From Microglena sp. YARC (taxonomy: Eukaryota; Chlorophyta; Chlorophyceae; Chlamydomonadales; Chlamydomonadaceae): a DNA stretch of 64,000 nt. Below, piece after piece: positions 33,105 to 43,958 of the stretch. The stretch spans positions 37,594,816 to 37,658,815 of the forward strand of contig CM039463.1 in the NCBI GenBank assembly GCA_022414725.1. Direction: 5' to 3'. The notes under the pieces were generated by a model that was given only the letters and a program-made list of their open reading frames with translations, searched no databases and had not been told where the DNA came from. Position 1 is the stretch's first letter. Each line of letters begins with the position of its first letter. The position numbers and the translations under genes were made by a program.

Positions 33105-35038
33105 GATTGGCAGATGTGTAGGGTTCCAGCAGTTGCATCTCTGGTGATTTCATAGCCCACAAAGACAGATGGTTCTCCAAGATCTCTGGTCTTGTAGAGC
33201 TTCATGATCTTGTCTTTGTACTGCTGGAGGATGTCCTTGTCAAAGGATAGCAGGAGGCAGTCATCCACCCAGAGGAGGACCCAGATGAGGGGTCTTGTTG
33301 TTGGCCCAGGGAGCAGGAAGAGGCCTTGGTCAACATCAACTTCTCTGAAGCCAATGGCTGTCATATCCTCTTTGACTTTTAGATACCACTGCCTTGATGC
33401 TTGTTTCAGACCATATAGGCATTTCCACATGCGGCAAACCCTGTGGTCTCTTTCAAACCCTGGGGGTTGGGAACAGTACAGTTCCTCTTCCACTACTCCA
33501 TTGAGGAATACTGTGGAGACATCAAGCTGAGCAAGATGAGCTGAGGGGTCTGCAGCCATGGACAGGATGTACCTGATGGTGGCATGTTTGGCAACTGGTG
33601 CTAATACTTCATCATAGTCCATGCCAGGGCGTTGAGCATATCCTTTTGCTACTAGACGTGCTTTGTACCTGACTAGCTGACCATCCACTGATTGCTTGAT
33701 GTCAAAGACCCATCTAGTACCTATGGCTTTGGCTCCATGTGGGAGTTCTGCTAGGGTCCAGGTGTTCATTTCTGCTAGTGCTGCTAGTTCTGCATCCATT
33801 GCAACCTTCCAATCCTTTGCTTGAGGGCAAGCCAGTGCTTCTCTTTCATTCTTGGGTATGATGATCTGGTCTGCAGCTAGGAATACTAGGTGGTTAGGTG
33901 CATGTCTTTCTCTGCCACTACGGCGAGGTTGGGTTAGGGCAGCTTCTGGTGGAGGGGTTGATGCCTGTTGTTGTGCTGGTGCAGGAGAGGTGAGTGCATG
34001 TTCTGGTGCATTGCCTTGTGATGCCATGAGGTTGGGGAGGTCATCTGTCTGGGACTGTGTGGGGTTGTGTTCATTTCCTTGTTCAACATTGTTGTTGGGT
34101 TGAGGTGCACTTTGCTGTGGGGCAATGGTACCTTGCTGGTGCACTAAACTGGGTAGGTAGCTATCATCTATATCTTCTGGTGATCCCCATGCTCCCATGT
34201 TTGCTTTCTTTCTTTCACGCAATGCTTCAATGGCTTTGTTTTCTGAGGGAGAATGGGATGGTGAGGGAGCGTCTTCATCTTCAGGTTCACCAGGGGTGTC
34301 TTCTTCATACATGCCTAGAATTTCAGCATCTGCACTTGGGAATCCATTCTTTCCTGCCAGGTTCTCAGACTCATTGAAGGTGATGTCTCTAGCATCATAG
34401 ATCTTATGGTTGGAGTCTACAACTCTGTAAGCCTTTCTGATGTGGGAGTAGCCAATGAGTCTAGTGATTTTGGCTGATGGTGAAAACTTCCATGTTCTGG
34501 ATTTGGGTGGTATGTGGACGTAGGCTGTGCACCCAATGGTTCTGAGGTGATCAATCTTAGGCTTGACTCCATGGAACATTTCATAGGGAGTTTTGTCTGA
34601 GTCAGAAGTGGGGCTGAGGTTTCTTAGGATGCTAGCATTTTTCACCATGTCAGCCCAGTATCTGTTAGGAAATTTGGATGAGATGAGGAGTGCAGTGGCT
34701 CTGTCATGGAGAGTGCGGTTGAGACGCTCTGCTGATCCATTTGTGGCTGGATTGTTAGGTACTGTGAAGTTGAGGGTAATGCCTTTCTTTTTGCACCAGT
34801 TTTTAAACCGGTCGCAGGTGTACTCTGATCCATTGTCACAGAAAATGGTGCCTATTTTGTTTTCTGTAAGGACTTCATACCGTTCCAGTTCATGCATGGT
34901 ATCTTTGGGCACTGTGTGTTTGTTTTTGTGGAATGTGACTATGGAGTACTTTGAGTGGTCATCTAGAATGCCTCGGAAGTATATGTTCCCATTTAGGCTG
35001 GGTACTTTCATCTTTCCACTCATGTCAATGTGGATGAT

Positions 35039-35404
35039 AGCCAAGGGCCTTGTTGCACGTGTATCTCTTATATTTCTTATCTCTTTTTTTTCTTCTTGTG
35101 ACTTCTCATTTGTTAGCTTCTTACCTCCGCCACTGTAAGTGGTTGAGATCTGGGTCCGGCTCTAGGGGGTTTAATACCTACGCCACCAAAACGGTGGTTG
35201 GGAGTTTGGTTTGTTTGTCCTCGACACACCCCTGATGTAATGGGGTTTTTTGCTTAGTGGGTGCTTTTTCTTTTTGTTTAAAGCACAGAGTCTCATACAC
35301 CCTCGCGGTGTCAAGTAGACTTTAACATGTAATGTAATGTAATGTAATGTAATGTAATGTAATGTAATGTAATGTAATGTAATGTAATGTAATGTAATGT
35401 AATG
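35039..35404 (+). mobile_element. 366-bp LINE 3' fragment with (AATGT)15 tail
   Basis: A short 3' end of the same family as 22827-23956, ending in about 15 AATGT units. TGTGGATGAT at 35029-35038 and 35405-35414 is a 10-bp target duplication. It is opposite in orientation to the host Copia. Confidence 0.85.
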
Positions 35405-36239
35405 TGTGGATGATGTGGGATATGGGTTCTTGTCCATTTTAGAGAGGACACATAATTCACAAGTCTTCTTTCTCATTTTGTTGCAGGCTGCAGTGGTGAC
35501 ATCTGTACCTGTGACCATGTGTTCAGAAATGAGCCTGACTAAACTGCTGTAAGAAAGGTGACCCATTCTGTTGTGGAGAAGTTCTGCTGTTTGTTGGGTA
35601 TTTCTGGAAATGGCGGCCATGGCTATGTTCAGACATGTCCCATGGATAAGGGTATTGTCAGGGACAAGGGTGGGAGTGAGGTTTTAGATTCTTGTTCTTT
35701 TGACCCTAGTGATGATGATGACTTTGTTATTGATGGTCATGGTGCAGGCCTGAGAATCAAACTGAACTAACATAGAAGGGTTGGCTTTGATGGCTGCAGC
35801 CATTGACATGAGGTTAGGAGTGTTAGGGTCATCATTGAGATGAACATTTCTGAGCTTGTGAATCTTTCCATTGTCTCCTCTGATCAGAGCATTGCCAGAT
35901 CTGGTGATGTGAGTATATCCTGAGGCAGTCTGTACTCTGATATGGGGGAATATGTCATGTATGTCATATAACAGGGATTCATCGCCTGTCATGTGGGAGG
36001 TAGCTCCAGTGTCCATGATCCAGTTTACTGCCATGCGGTTTGTGCGTGGGGAGGCATTAAGGGCATACGAAGGAGAATGAGGTGCAGTAGGGGTAGATGC
36101 AGGTTCGTCATATGCTGGCACATTTGATGCGGCTGATTCGGCTGCGACAGGTGAATGCTGTCGGGGTGTGGATCTGGTATCATATTTGGATCTAAGTGCT
36201 GCTAGGATGTCATCTGGATCGTTATGGAACTTGACCATC

Positions 36240-36882
36240 CTTCTGATAGGTTCTGAAAGGTGCGCAAGGATGTATTCAATCTGAAACTAAGGTAGTTTGT
36301 GAGATCCAGGGGCAAAGTAGCAGTGGGATACCTTGAGTTCAGCTTCCATAGATTCAAGCCAATCTTGGGAGAAGTGTTGGTGGAAGATGAAGGTCTGACG
36401 ACGCTCAGGCTCAGACGGTTGCAGCGGTTGCAGCGGGCCGCATAGTGATGCGACGAAGCAGTTGCATAGATGATGCGGCAGAGATTGCGGGTGCAACGGG
36501 GTGGAGAAGAGGAGCAGGAGACAGTTGGAGGTGGAGAGTAGAGAGGTCAGGAGGTGGCGGAGAGACGGCTGAGGTTGCGTAAACAACGGGACGTGGGAGA
36601 TGGGAAGGGGGTGGTGGGGGCGCAGTGGAGTAGAGATGGTTGTCAGGGGGGTGAGGGGGGTGACTGTGCTGGACAACAGCTTGATGCTCAATGGAGCAGA
36701 ATCAATCCGGATACGCGGATGATATACCGCACAAGAGTGGTGTCCCAGCGGGGAGGTTCTTGTCGGGTGGAGAGCCTTACTCGATCCTTTCAATTGATTC
36801 ACTCCGCGCGACAACAATCAAAATGCCCTTCAGCTCGGAATACCGTCGAGCAAGGACAATCTAAAGCGAAGGGACTGTAACC
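36240..36882 (-). pseudogene. Copia-2 gag remnant and leader
   Basis: Between the 5' LTR and protease only about 850 bp remain. The region reads FHQHFSQDWLESMEAELKVS and, after a stop, YILAHLSEPIRRMVKFHNDP of a gag C-terminal part. A Cys/His knuckle is absent, so most of gag has been lost. Confidence 0.55.
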
Positions 36883-37128
36883 TGTGAATTTCCGGAGTAT
36901 GAGCAGAGCACAGAGACGAGGGGAAGACGGTAAGGATAAGATCTTTACAGTTAGATAAGCATTCAATCAATGCGCTAGGAGAAAGTACTGGGATGCCGTG
37001 GTACCTCATGGTACCGGCATCAGAGTCCGTGCCATAGCTGGCAGCGGCACAGCAGTACAGTGCAGCAGGGAGGAGTCCTGTGCACTCTAAGTCACTCTAG
37101 GTGAGCCGGTGAAACCCGGTGAATAACA
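36883..37128 (-). repeat. Copia-2 5' LTR
   Basis: 246 bp, almost identical to the LTR at 31526-31771 (differences such as TGTGCAGAGC/TGAGCAGAGC), so the insertion is fairly young. Confidence 0.9.
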
Positions 37129-37384
37129 ACTAGGCCCTATATGGTTTAGTGCTCCTGATTTAAATTGTCACATGGTTTTACAGCAAGCTTGGATAGACTA
37201 CTTCGAGAACATGTAACAAGGTAATGTAACAACAACATAAGACCCTTTGCTAACTGGATTCAGGTATGAGCTTGAGACAGTCAAAGCCATAGGCCCCTTG
37301 GCCAAGTTTGTTTTTCCATGCTTTTCTGAGACCCACTTTAAGGAAATGACATTTGCCAATACTTAATCTTGCCAATACTTAAGG

Positions 37385-37660
37385 CGCGTACAGTATTTAG
37401 ATTGCAGGTGTTTCCGACGATATGTAGAACGTCGTCTCCCGCACTTACTGCCTATGCATTGCAGGCACCTCCCAGATGGGATTATCTGTGTAGCTGCCAG
37501 ACAGCTGCTCAACCTGGCGCTCAGCTATTTGTACAGAAGTCCAGCTGAATTTGCGTCTTGTTAAGATTGCAAGCACAGCTGTCTTTCCATTCTAGTGATC
37601 TATCTATAGAGTTGAAGTGTTGTATTTAGATTGCAGGTGTGACCGACAATATGTTGGCTT
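37385..37660. repeat. diverged single unit of the 220-bp array
   Basis: TATTTAGATTGCAGGTGT ... TTGCAGGCACCTCCCAGATG ... CTGGCGCTCAGCTATTTGTA is an isolated, indel-rich copy of the array unit to the right of Copia-2. A further remnant lies at 39060-39290. Confidence 0.75.
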
Positions 37661-38850
37661 GGCGTCACACTGTCGGTGTAATCGGATCAGGTCAAAAAAC
37701 TCTCACGCTACGTGGCTAGCCCTCTTGAGACCGCAAAGGAGACATACAGTATTATATTTTGTCTACAGTTAGGAGAGGGTGCCAAAGCATATCGCGGGAG
37801 TACAGAATCTTCTTGTTCGATTTGAATTTTTAATAATGTTTCTGCCCACTACGTACGGCGATCAATGTAAAGAACTTCACTTTCAAGTTTATAAGCTATG
37901 TATGCCAGGACGGACACGGGTGGTATAAACTATTGGGTCGGATTGTTACATGGATACTCCTTAAATTATGTATTTTCGGTAGTCAACCGGAAGAAAAAAA
38001 CGGAACTAACGTTGTTCCTATGGCAGATGATAAGTAGTTTTTGTTGAATTGGTTTACCACCCCGACCTTAAGTACATACGGCTGTGGTTGCTTATAGTTG
38101 CTCGCCATCTTTGGCAATGTTTGAAGACATAGAATCAGGAAGGTAAAGACTGATGAAGAAGGTAAAAACTCAACAATTTGAATGATTAAGTTTAAACTTT
38201 TAATAATTTATTTCATCTGCTTATTTTTTTATTAGTCTGATCCCTGGTTACATATTAAACTGATATACTTGTAATTGGAAGATATACTAAGAGAAGCCAT
38301 AGGAATAGCTATGTAACAATCCAAGCCAGTATGATGTACTGGCAGTGTTCGTCCCGGCATACTTGAATTGGCAGTGGGCGAACCAGAGTGGGCGAACCAG
38401 TTCTCTGGGGCCAACGGACCATTCAATCGAAACGACCAATGTACCGTGATAACCCCCCATGTAAACCCCCAACTGGCCTTTGGTGCTAACACATTCGAAA
38501 TTGGGCAACAAACACACGCACCCACTCAGTTGAGTGCGTCGATCGGCAGTTTTCAATTCATCAGACTAGGTTAAACTTCCACGCCGATAGGCGCTTATTT
38601 CTTCCTTTCATTCTTCCAGTTCGAGCTTTCTGACTGGAATGCCATATGTGTTTCTTAGGCTATCGCCTATCGGCAACACAGTTGCCTGCCGCAGACCGGG
38701 CCAAGAAATCGTGGTGCTCTTTGCTCGAAGACTCCTGTATCGAGGTAGGGGTATGTTGCGCAATCCGTCGCCACGCTCATCTGTGTAATGTTAGTTTACA
38801 GTCCCATACTGGTACATTTCAAATTGTATGATTCATATTTGCTCTTCGAT
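37661..38850. other. unique stretch with one hairpin
   Basis: No gene is supported. A perfect 11-bp inverted repeat (GCCGATAGGCG at 38583-38593, CGCCTATCGGC at 38664-38674) lies 70 bp apart. Confidence 0.45.
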
Positions 38851-38862
38851 CTACATTCTTAG

Positions 38863-39039
38863 GTGCAAGTCAGCTCGCTTGAGAAGCTGTCCTCTAGGAA
38901 GTCCCCTGTCAAGTCCGAGATTCTTCCTGAGAAGCAGTCGTCATCGAGGAAAAAGCTCAGGGAGAAAGAGATCTCTGGGACCTGTGGGCTTCTGGGAGAT
39001 TGAAGTGTCAGCAGTGTGGTCACAAAACTCATCGGACAG
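38863..39039 (+). CDS. host gene C, internal exon
   Basis: Acceptor CATTCTTAG| and a good donor GGACAG|GTATGG. The frame that starts one base in is open throughout and ends with two bases of a codon, exactly what the acceptor of the exon at 40479 needs. It reads a basic Ser/Arg-rich stretch and then KRSLGPVGFWEIEVSAVWSQ. A second frame (KLSSRKSPVKSEILPEKQSS..., stop at about 38999) also looks protein-like, so the frame choice rests mainly on phase. The family is not recognised. Confidence 0.5.
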
Positions 39040-39059
39040 GTATGGTTTCATTGAATAGC

Positions 39060-39290
39060 GCTTTACTGTATGTACAATGCAAGCACCAACCTGATGAGAT
39101 TAAATGTTCGAGACCTGCCCATGCAGCTGCCTTAGCCTCTTGCGATCTCTATCCATAGAGCAGTCCACCTGAATTAGCGAACGGGTTCAGATTGCATGCA
39201 GCTGCCCTTGTAGTCTGGTGATAGTTCTCTTGGAGTTTTAGTGTTGTTTTTAGATTGCGGTGTGACAGATGCTACGTAGACTTATCCCCT
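39060..39290. repeat. remnant of the 220-bp array unit
   Basis: TGTACAATGCAAGCACCAACCTGATGAGAT and TTTTTAGATTGCGGTGTGAC are separated parts of the array unit within the intron between exons 38863 and 40479. Confidence 0.6.
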
Positions 39291-40478
39291 GTTTGATGTA
39301 TGTACATTGCCAATCTAATAAGGATGACCCACTGTGGAGCCTCCCATGCACCGCTGCCTACGATTGGTGATCTGATTGCACAGCAGTGGTAAGGCCAACT
39401 AACAAGAAGGCAGTCCAGCCAGACAATTAGACAGGAGCAGTCGGGCAACAAGTCAGTCAGTTTGTTAGTCAGTTTGTCAGTCACCCCCCTCACCGAGTCT
39501 GTCAATCAGGAATTGAGTCAGTGACTTAGTGAATCAGTCACAGTATTCAGTCAGTGTGCCGGTTGGTAAGGGTACTGTCAATCAATATCACATCTTACAC
39601 ACTCTCCAACACACGTGCGTTGTTGCAGGCACTTGATTGAGGCTCGTTCGTGCCTATTGACGACACCACTGGGTGATATAATGTCTTTGAAAGTTGCTGC
39701 CACAGGCGTGCAAACAGTTCAGAGCCGAAGATGAAAGAGTTTGGGGGGGACAGCCTGGATTTGGTCGATCAAAAGGCCTAAGCAGGCTATGTAATGATGC
39801 AGGCCATGGCCCACTAGTTGGGACTGGGATCCATGAACTTGCCAAGCCTGCCAATGAAGCCATATCTGGCCGCCAAGCGCATCACAATGGTAGATCAGCT
39901 CTTATTTATTTATTATATCCTCATCATTTGGCCTTTTAGCTCTTGTTACTCAGTTCATCTCATCACTCAGACATATCACACTTAGCATTGCTAATTTGCT
40001 ACGGGTCCCTTTAGGCAAGTACCCTTTTATTTAGGTCTTAAAGGTGCATTTTGTGTGTGTGTGCGTGCGTGTGTGTGGTGTGGTGTGGGGTGGTGGTCTG
40101 CAAGGGGTGGCAAGGGGTGTCCAAAGACGTCTATAGTTTGCAGTGGCAGCTCATACTCATTCAGCTTATCTCATCCCTGAAGCCTGCAAAATTAGGGCTG
40201 CGCATTTCCTCATCTCATCTCTCTAGATTCATCTCATCGTACTTAGCGCATATTACGTAGCTCATCTCACTCACAGCGCATCTCACTGAGCTCATTCCCC
40301 ATTAAGATTATCTCTCACTTGGCGTATCTCGCACTCAGCTCATCATTTAGAGCATCTCACTCACTTTTCATCGGACCCCCTCTCTTGTATAATATCTTCA
40401 CTTAGCTCATATGTTCACTCAGCTCTTCTCATCACTCACAACATCTCACTCAGCTCATCTGGCCCCTCATTTATGTAG
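39291..40478. other. intron with CAGT and CTCATCTCACT repeats
   Basis: AGTCAGTCAGTTTGTTAGTC-type repeats at 39450-39560, a GT-rich tract at 40050-40100, and pyrimidine-rich CTCATCTCACTCAG repeats at 40145-40475 that lead into the acceptor at 40477-40478. Confidence 0.6.
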
Positions 40479-40671
40479 GGAATTCTCCCACCCAGATGAG
40501 AACCAAAAGACAAAAACTGATTGGCTGGAGGGGAGGAAGAGGCAGGCATTGTTGTGGCTCAGTACCTTTGCCAGGGAAGGAGAGACCAAGTGGAAGGATG
40601 TGGTCTTTGCTAGGTGGGACACCGAGGCTATTGATTGTCTCCTAGAGTTAATGGCCGCAACCATTGAAAAG
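40479..40671 (+). CDS. host gene C, internal exon
   Basis: Acceptor TTTATGTAG| and donor GAAAAG|GTAGGA. The first base completes an Arg codon with the preceding exon, then 64 codons run to a phase-0 end. It reads EFSHPDENQKTKTDWLEG, RKRQALLWLSTFAREGETKW, DVVFARWDTEAIDCLLELMA. Charged, with an amphipathic C-terminal helix, and convincing as coding sequence. The family is not recognised. Confidence 0.75.
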
Positions 40672-40964
40672 GTAGGATACATATGCACTCTTGCTTGCCC
40701 ATGGGCATCATTGGAATTGCATTATTTTGATACTTAGTTCCTTGTGTCAACCATGCAGTACGCGGTTAGTCATACATAAATTGTATATAGCCTGCTGCCC
40801 TCCATGTATATAGCCTGCATGCCCTCATGTAGATAGCCTGCCCCCCCGTCTATATAGTGCCTGACCTTCATTGCTGGTCCCACAACCTGCCCCCCCCCCC
40901 CCCTACCACCCCCCCCCCCTCGTGTATGGTATATTGCCTGCCATCCATTGTTGGTCCCCTGCCC

Positions 40965-41155
40965 CACTCACTCACGAAGCGGGTAGGGGTTCCATTCCCC
41001 CTACGGTCGCTCTGAGCGTTGCAGGTCTGTTGTCAACCGTAATGGTAGCTTGTCCCAGTCGAGGTGGTAAATAACCGTTTCTCTGCCCAGCGTACGACGG
41101 TTCCCTAAATACCACGCCCCACCTCACGTCATGCACCAGGGCGTTATCATTACTT
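40965..41155 (+). mobile_element. tRNA-derived SINE-like copy 3 (diverged)
   Basis: Shares the body and tail of copies 1 and 2 (GTCAACCGTAATGGTAGC, ACCACGCCCCACCTC, GGGCGTTATCATTAC). The B box is altered (GGTTCCATTCC near 40988) and the A box is not recognisable. It lies in the intron between exons 40479 and 41299. Confidence 0.6.
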
Positions 41156-41298
41156 TTTTTTTAAGCTACCAGACTGACATATCGATGACTAACTAGCTGA
41201 ATGACTGACTCAATTATTGCCTAATTTACTGACATAACATATGTGATTCACAATTCCAACATGAAAAAACTTCCCATATGCCTTATTCAGGTTCTTAG

Positions 41299-41589
41299 GT
41301 CCAGGATGCTTCAATGGGGACGTTGGGGGACTTGATTGAGTATTATGAAGGCAACTGGTGCCATGTAGCGCGTGGCAATAGCTTGGCCTTCACAGCGCTT
41401 GGCAATGAAACAGAGACTGCCATGAATGAGGAGGTCACAAGCCCAGCAAAGAAGAAGGCAGCTCGCGTGGACGGATTGGATACATCTAACATCTACGTAT
41501 TGGATACATCTGCAGCTGCTGCAGAACCTGCAGGCCGAGAGAAAAGGGGTGCAGCGGGCAAAACAAACAAGGGGGCAGGGGTTAAATAG
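41299..41589 (+). CDS. host gene C, last exon
   Basis: The acceptor GTTCTTAG| at 41297-41298 joins in phase 0 to the exon at 40479. An alternative acceptor at 41290 would hit a stop. 96 codons run to TAG at 41587-41589. It reads VQDASMGTLGDLIEYYEGNW, CHVARGNSLAFTALGNETET, then a low-complexity Ala/Lys/Gly tail (SPAKKKAARVDG, REKRGAAGKTNKGAGVK) that could act as a nuclear-localisation or DNA-binding tail. The function is unknown. Confidence 0.75.
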   Translation, partial: VQDASMGTLGDLIEYYEGNWCHVARGNSLAFTALGNETETAMNEEVTSPAKKKAARVDGLDTSNIYVLDTSAAAAEPAGREKRGAAGKTNKGAGVK

Positions 41590-42090
41590 CTAGATAGGAC
41601 TGGAGTGTAGGAGCAGGGCTAGCTGCATATATAGAGGCTAGCTGTTTGGCACTCTGAGCCTTGAAGGATGGGATCTCGTGAGACTTTATTACTCATATAG
41701 AGATAGTACCATAGTGCCGTCCCAAGCATATAATTCCACATAAGAAGTATGTGTCTTGTAGCTAGTTGCGTTGCTGACAATCTAATGGAGTAATGCACTA
41801 CTATATATCACAAATTGTACAACTGGTAGAATGAGGTGTGGTTCGTAATTTGTGCGGTTGCTTGCTTATTATAATTTGTGATTTATTTTGGCCAGATGAA
41901 GAGTTAAAAAAATGTTACGGAGTGAGGTTTGCGTTAGAGTAGTAGGTCATTTTGCCTGTACAATGGTGTTAATTGAAGCTACCCTATCTATCAAGTTGTT
42001 GAGAAGCACAACTTCGTTCCTATTTATGTAAAACTAACTCATGGGATGATTTAATGAATGCACCATGAACAAGTATGTATACAATTTCGA
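41590..42090. other. 3' region of gene C and spacer
   Basis: AT-rich, no recognised feature beyond the expected 3' UTR of gene C. Confidence 0.4.
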
Positions 42091-42502
42091 GATTATCTGA
42101 AGAGCATCCAGATACGTATCTGCTCATTTCAAATTATTATCTCAGATAGTTGTCTTAGATATTGTACAGATACTATCTAGATGTTATCTAGCTACCACAG
42201 ATACAAGCGCATGTACGGTTTCAGATATTGTCTAGAAGCTATCTAAACAATATCTAGAAGTACAGATATTCGTATCTAGATATTGTCTAGATACTCTCTA
42301 GGTAGTATCTAGAAATACATATATCCGTATCTAGATATTGTTTAGATACTCTCTAGGCAGTATCTAGATACTACATATATTAGTATCTATGCACCAGTAT
42401 CTGTGATATCTAGATAGTATCTGTTCTGGTAATCTGAGATAAAATATCTGAGATAATAATTTGAAATAAGCAGGTACGTATCTAGATACTCCTCAGATAA
42501 TC
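42091..42502. mobile_element. 412-bp MITE with ~58-bp inverted ends
   Basis: Left end (GATTATCTGAAGAGCATCCA..., 42091-42148) and right end (complement, 42445-42502) match at roughly 85%, including ATTTCAAATTATTATCTCAG in both. The interior is full of TATCTAGATA palindromes. No target duplication is obvious. It has no coding capacity. Confidence 0.8.
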
Positions 42503-42799
42503 GGTTGGTTCCCTGAGTGTATGCATAATCAGCGCTACACGATGTGCAGCACAATGGACGCTGACTGCGTACCGCACTAGGTCTGCCTTGAACTTAGCAG
42601 CTACCCCGTTGTGGATGCCAGTGAAGACACTGGCCCCATCACTGCAAAATCCCACGCACTTCTTAAAATCAAACGAAAACACTTGCAACACCTTCTTGAT
42701 AGACGCCAAGATGACATCAGCCGTGCCCTGAGCCATGTGCACAGTGCACAGGTACTGAGTGAATATGGCAAGTGTCTTGGGGTCCAGATACGTGTAATG
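42482..42799 (-). pseudogene. hAT-transposase-like exon fragment, 3' end supplied by a MITE
   Basis: The minus-strand frame (acceptor-like TTGTAG| before 42799) reads HYTYLDPKTLAIFTQYLCTV, AQGTADVILASIKKVLQVF, VGFCSDGASVFTGIHNGVAA, VSVHCAAHRVALIMHTL. SDGAS, HNGVAA and HC-AAHR are signature blocks of the hAT-like ZMYM6/KIAA1586/ZNF862 group. The last residues (DYLRSI) and the stop lie inside the inverted end of the adjacent MITE. The rest of the transposase is not found nearby, so it is a fragment or a captured exon. Confidence 0.7.
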
Positions 42800-42849
42800 C
42801 TACAACAGCATGTGGTCCTGTCTGCTTGCAGTCAGAGCTACTATCTACT

Positions 42850-43950
42850 AGGAGGAGGAGGGGAGCAATAGGGGAGGGGGAGAAGCGAGGAGGAGGGGAG
42901 GAGCCGAGGAGCCGAGGAGGAGGCGGGAAGGGGAGGAGGCAGGAGGACGTTGATGCGATGAGATCTCGCTTCAACAAATGCGACGCAGCCAGTCAAAGAC
43001 GTCAAGGATCAAGGCCGAGGAGGAGCTGCTGCACTAGACGGCTGCAGCCGGGGTAACGACACCACCAAGAAGCTTCAACAAACGCGAGGTTCCAGAGAAG
43101 CTCGAGTGCGGAATGGTGGAGTGTGCAGGGTATAAATACTCAACGGTTTCAGTTCAAATTTCTGTGGCGAATGAGCCCTAATATAGGCAAGTTAAGAGGG
43201 AGGGAAGAGCTTTCATTTCCTCTTCCATAAGGCAGGTGTTGGAAGGTTAAAGGAAGACGAAGTTTCAACTGTCCAGAAACTCATGGGAAATTGAAATTGA
43301 ATTGTCCTACATCCGTGTGGTAGAACCGTTACTCACAGGGACGTGAAGTTAAGGGACACCATAGCCGTAAGCCGGAGCTTAGCTAGCTATAGTCACCGTA
43401 GGACCATCTCAGTAAAAATTAATTACCACCGATGCCTGGACAACAGGCACCGTAGCCCCATCATGCCAGTGCAGCTTACTACGGGGGTTTTTCACCGGTT
43501 GGAAGCACCGGCACAATACAGCCGGTAAGACAAAACCTGAGAGGGGGGACGGTCTGTGTGCTAGTCCGGGTATCGACCCGGGGTCTATGTGTTTCCATAA
43601 AGCGTCTGCACCTGTAAAATACTCTGGAAACATAGAAATGGTCTGATGTGCAGTTGAATGGGACTGTGTCCGCCATTGAGGGCACAGGATCTCTTGAAGT
43701 CCAATATGTTGGGCATAGAAGTCAAAAAAGAGTCGTAGGAATAGTAACCAGTTGCACCAACGGGTAATAATTCATAGGAACAAGTAATCCAGCCGATCGA
43801 AGGCCATTTGAATAATTCAACATGTTGGGCATTGTTTAGTAATAAACTTAAGTAGCGTGATTAAGTATCAGAGCAGTATCCCAAGCTCAAGAACCCCAGA
43901 GTTTCTTATATCAGGACATTACAGGAGGAGATCTATGTCAGGAGCTAGGA
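42850..43950. other. GGA-rich tract and unidentified sequence
   Basis: GGAGGAGG repeats at 42845-42955, then mixed-composition DNA. The part from about 43300 may be the degenerate end of the LINE (its endonuclease/3' UTR), but no motif fixes this. Confidence 0.35.
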
Positions 43951-43958
43951 CGGCAAGA

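Larger units (their letters stand above)
32118..36238 (-). pseudogene. Copia-2 pol (protease, integrase, RT, RNase H), interrupted
   Basis: Protease active site WIMDTGATSH (36002-36013). Pre-integrase segment HNRMGHLSYS and CELCVLSK (35420-35570). Integrase core begins IHIDMSG (35030) and has CDNGSEYT and NGSAERLNRT for the second Asp and the Glu. RT has VDIKQSVDGQ, TVFLNGVVEEELYCSQPPGF and LLWVDDCLLL, with Trp where Copia usually has Tyr of YVDD. RNase H has GYCDSDHAASP and STTEAEFMA. Breaks: a LINE fragment at 35039-35404 separates pre-integrase from the core, and an inverted copy of linker DNA at 32940-33104 separates RT from RNase H. Confidence 0.9.
31526..37128 (-). mobile_element. Copia-2: full-length, defective Ty1/copia retrotransposon
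   Basis: A 5.6-kb element on the minus strand, with 246-bp LTRs at 31526-31771 and 36883-37128 (TGTGAATT...AATAACA ends) and an ACTAG target duplication at 31521-31525 and 37129-37133. The domain order is protease, GAG-pre-integrase, integrase, RT, RNase H, which is the Copia order. Defects are a 366-bp LINE insertion, a 165-bp inverted duplication inside pol, and a gag too short for a normal capsid and lacking a zinc knuckle. It is closely related to Copia-1 and unlike Copia-3/4. Confidence 0.95.

Noticed and set aside
2764..41589. One single host gene joining all plus-strand exons
   Set aside because: The exon at 3799 ends in a stop, and the phases of 4099, 18878 and 29571 do not chain without unseen exons. 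At least two, probably three, genes fit better.
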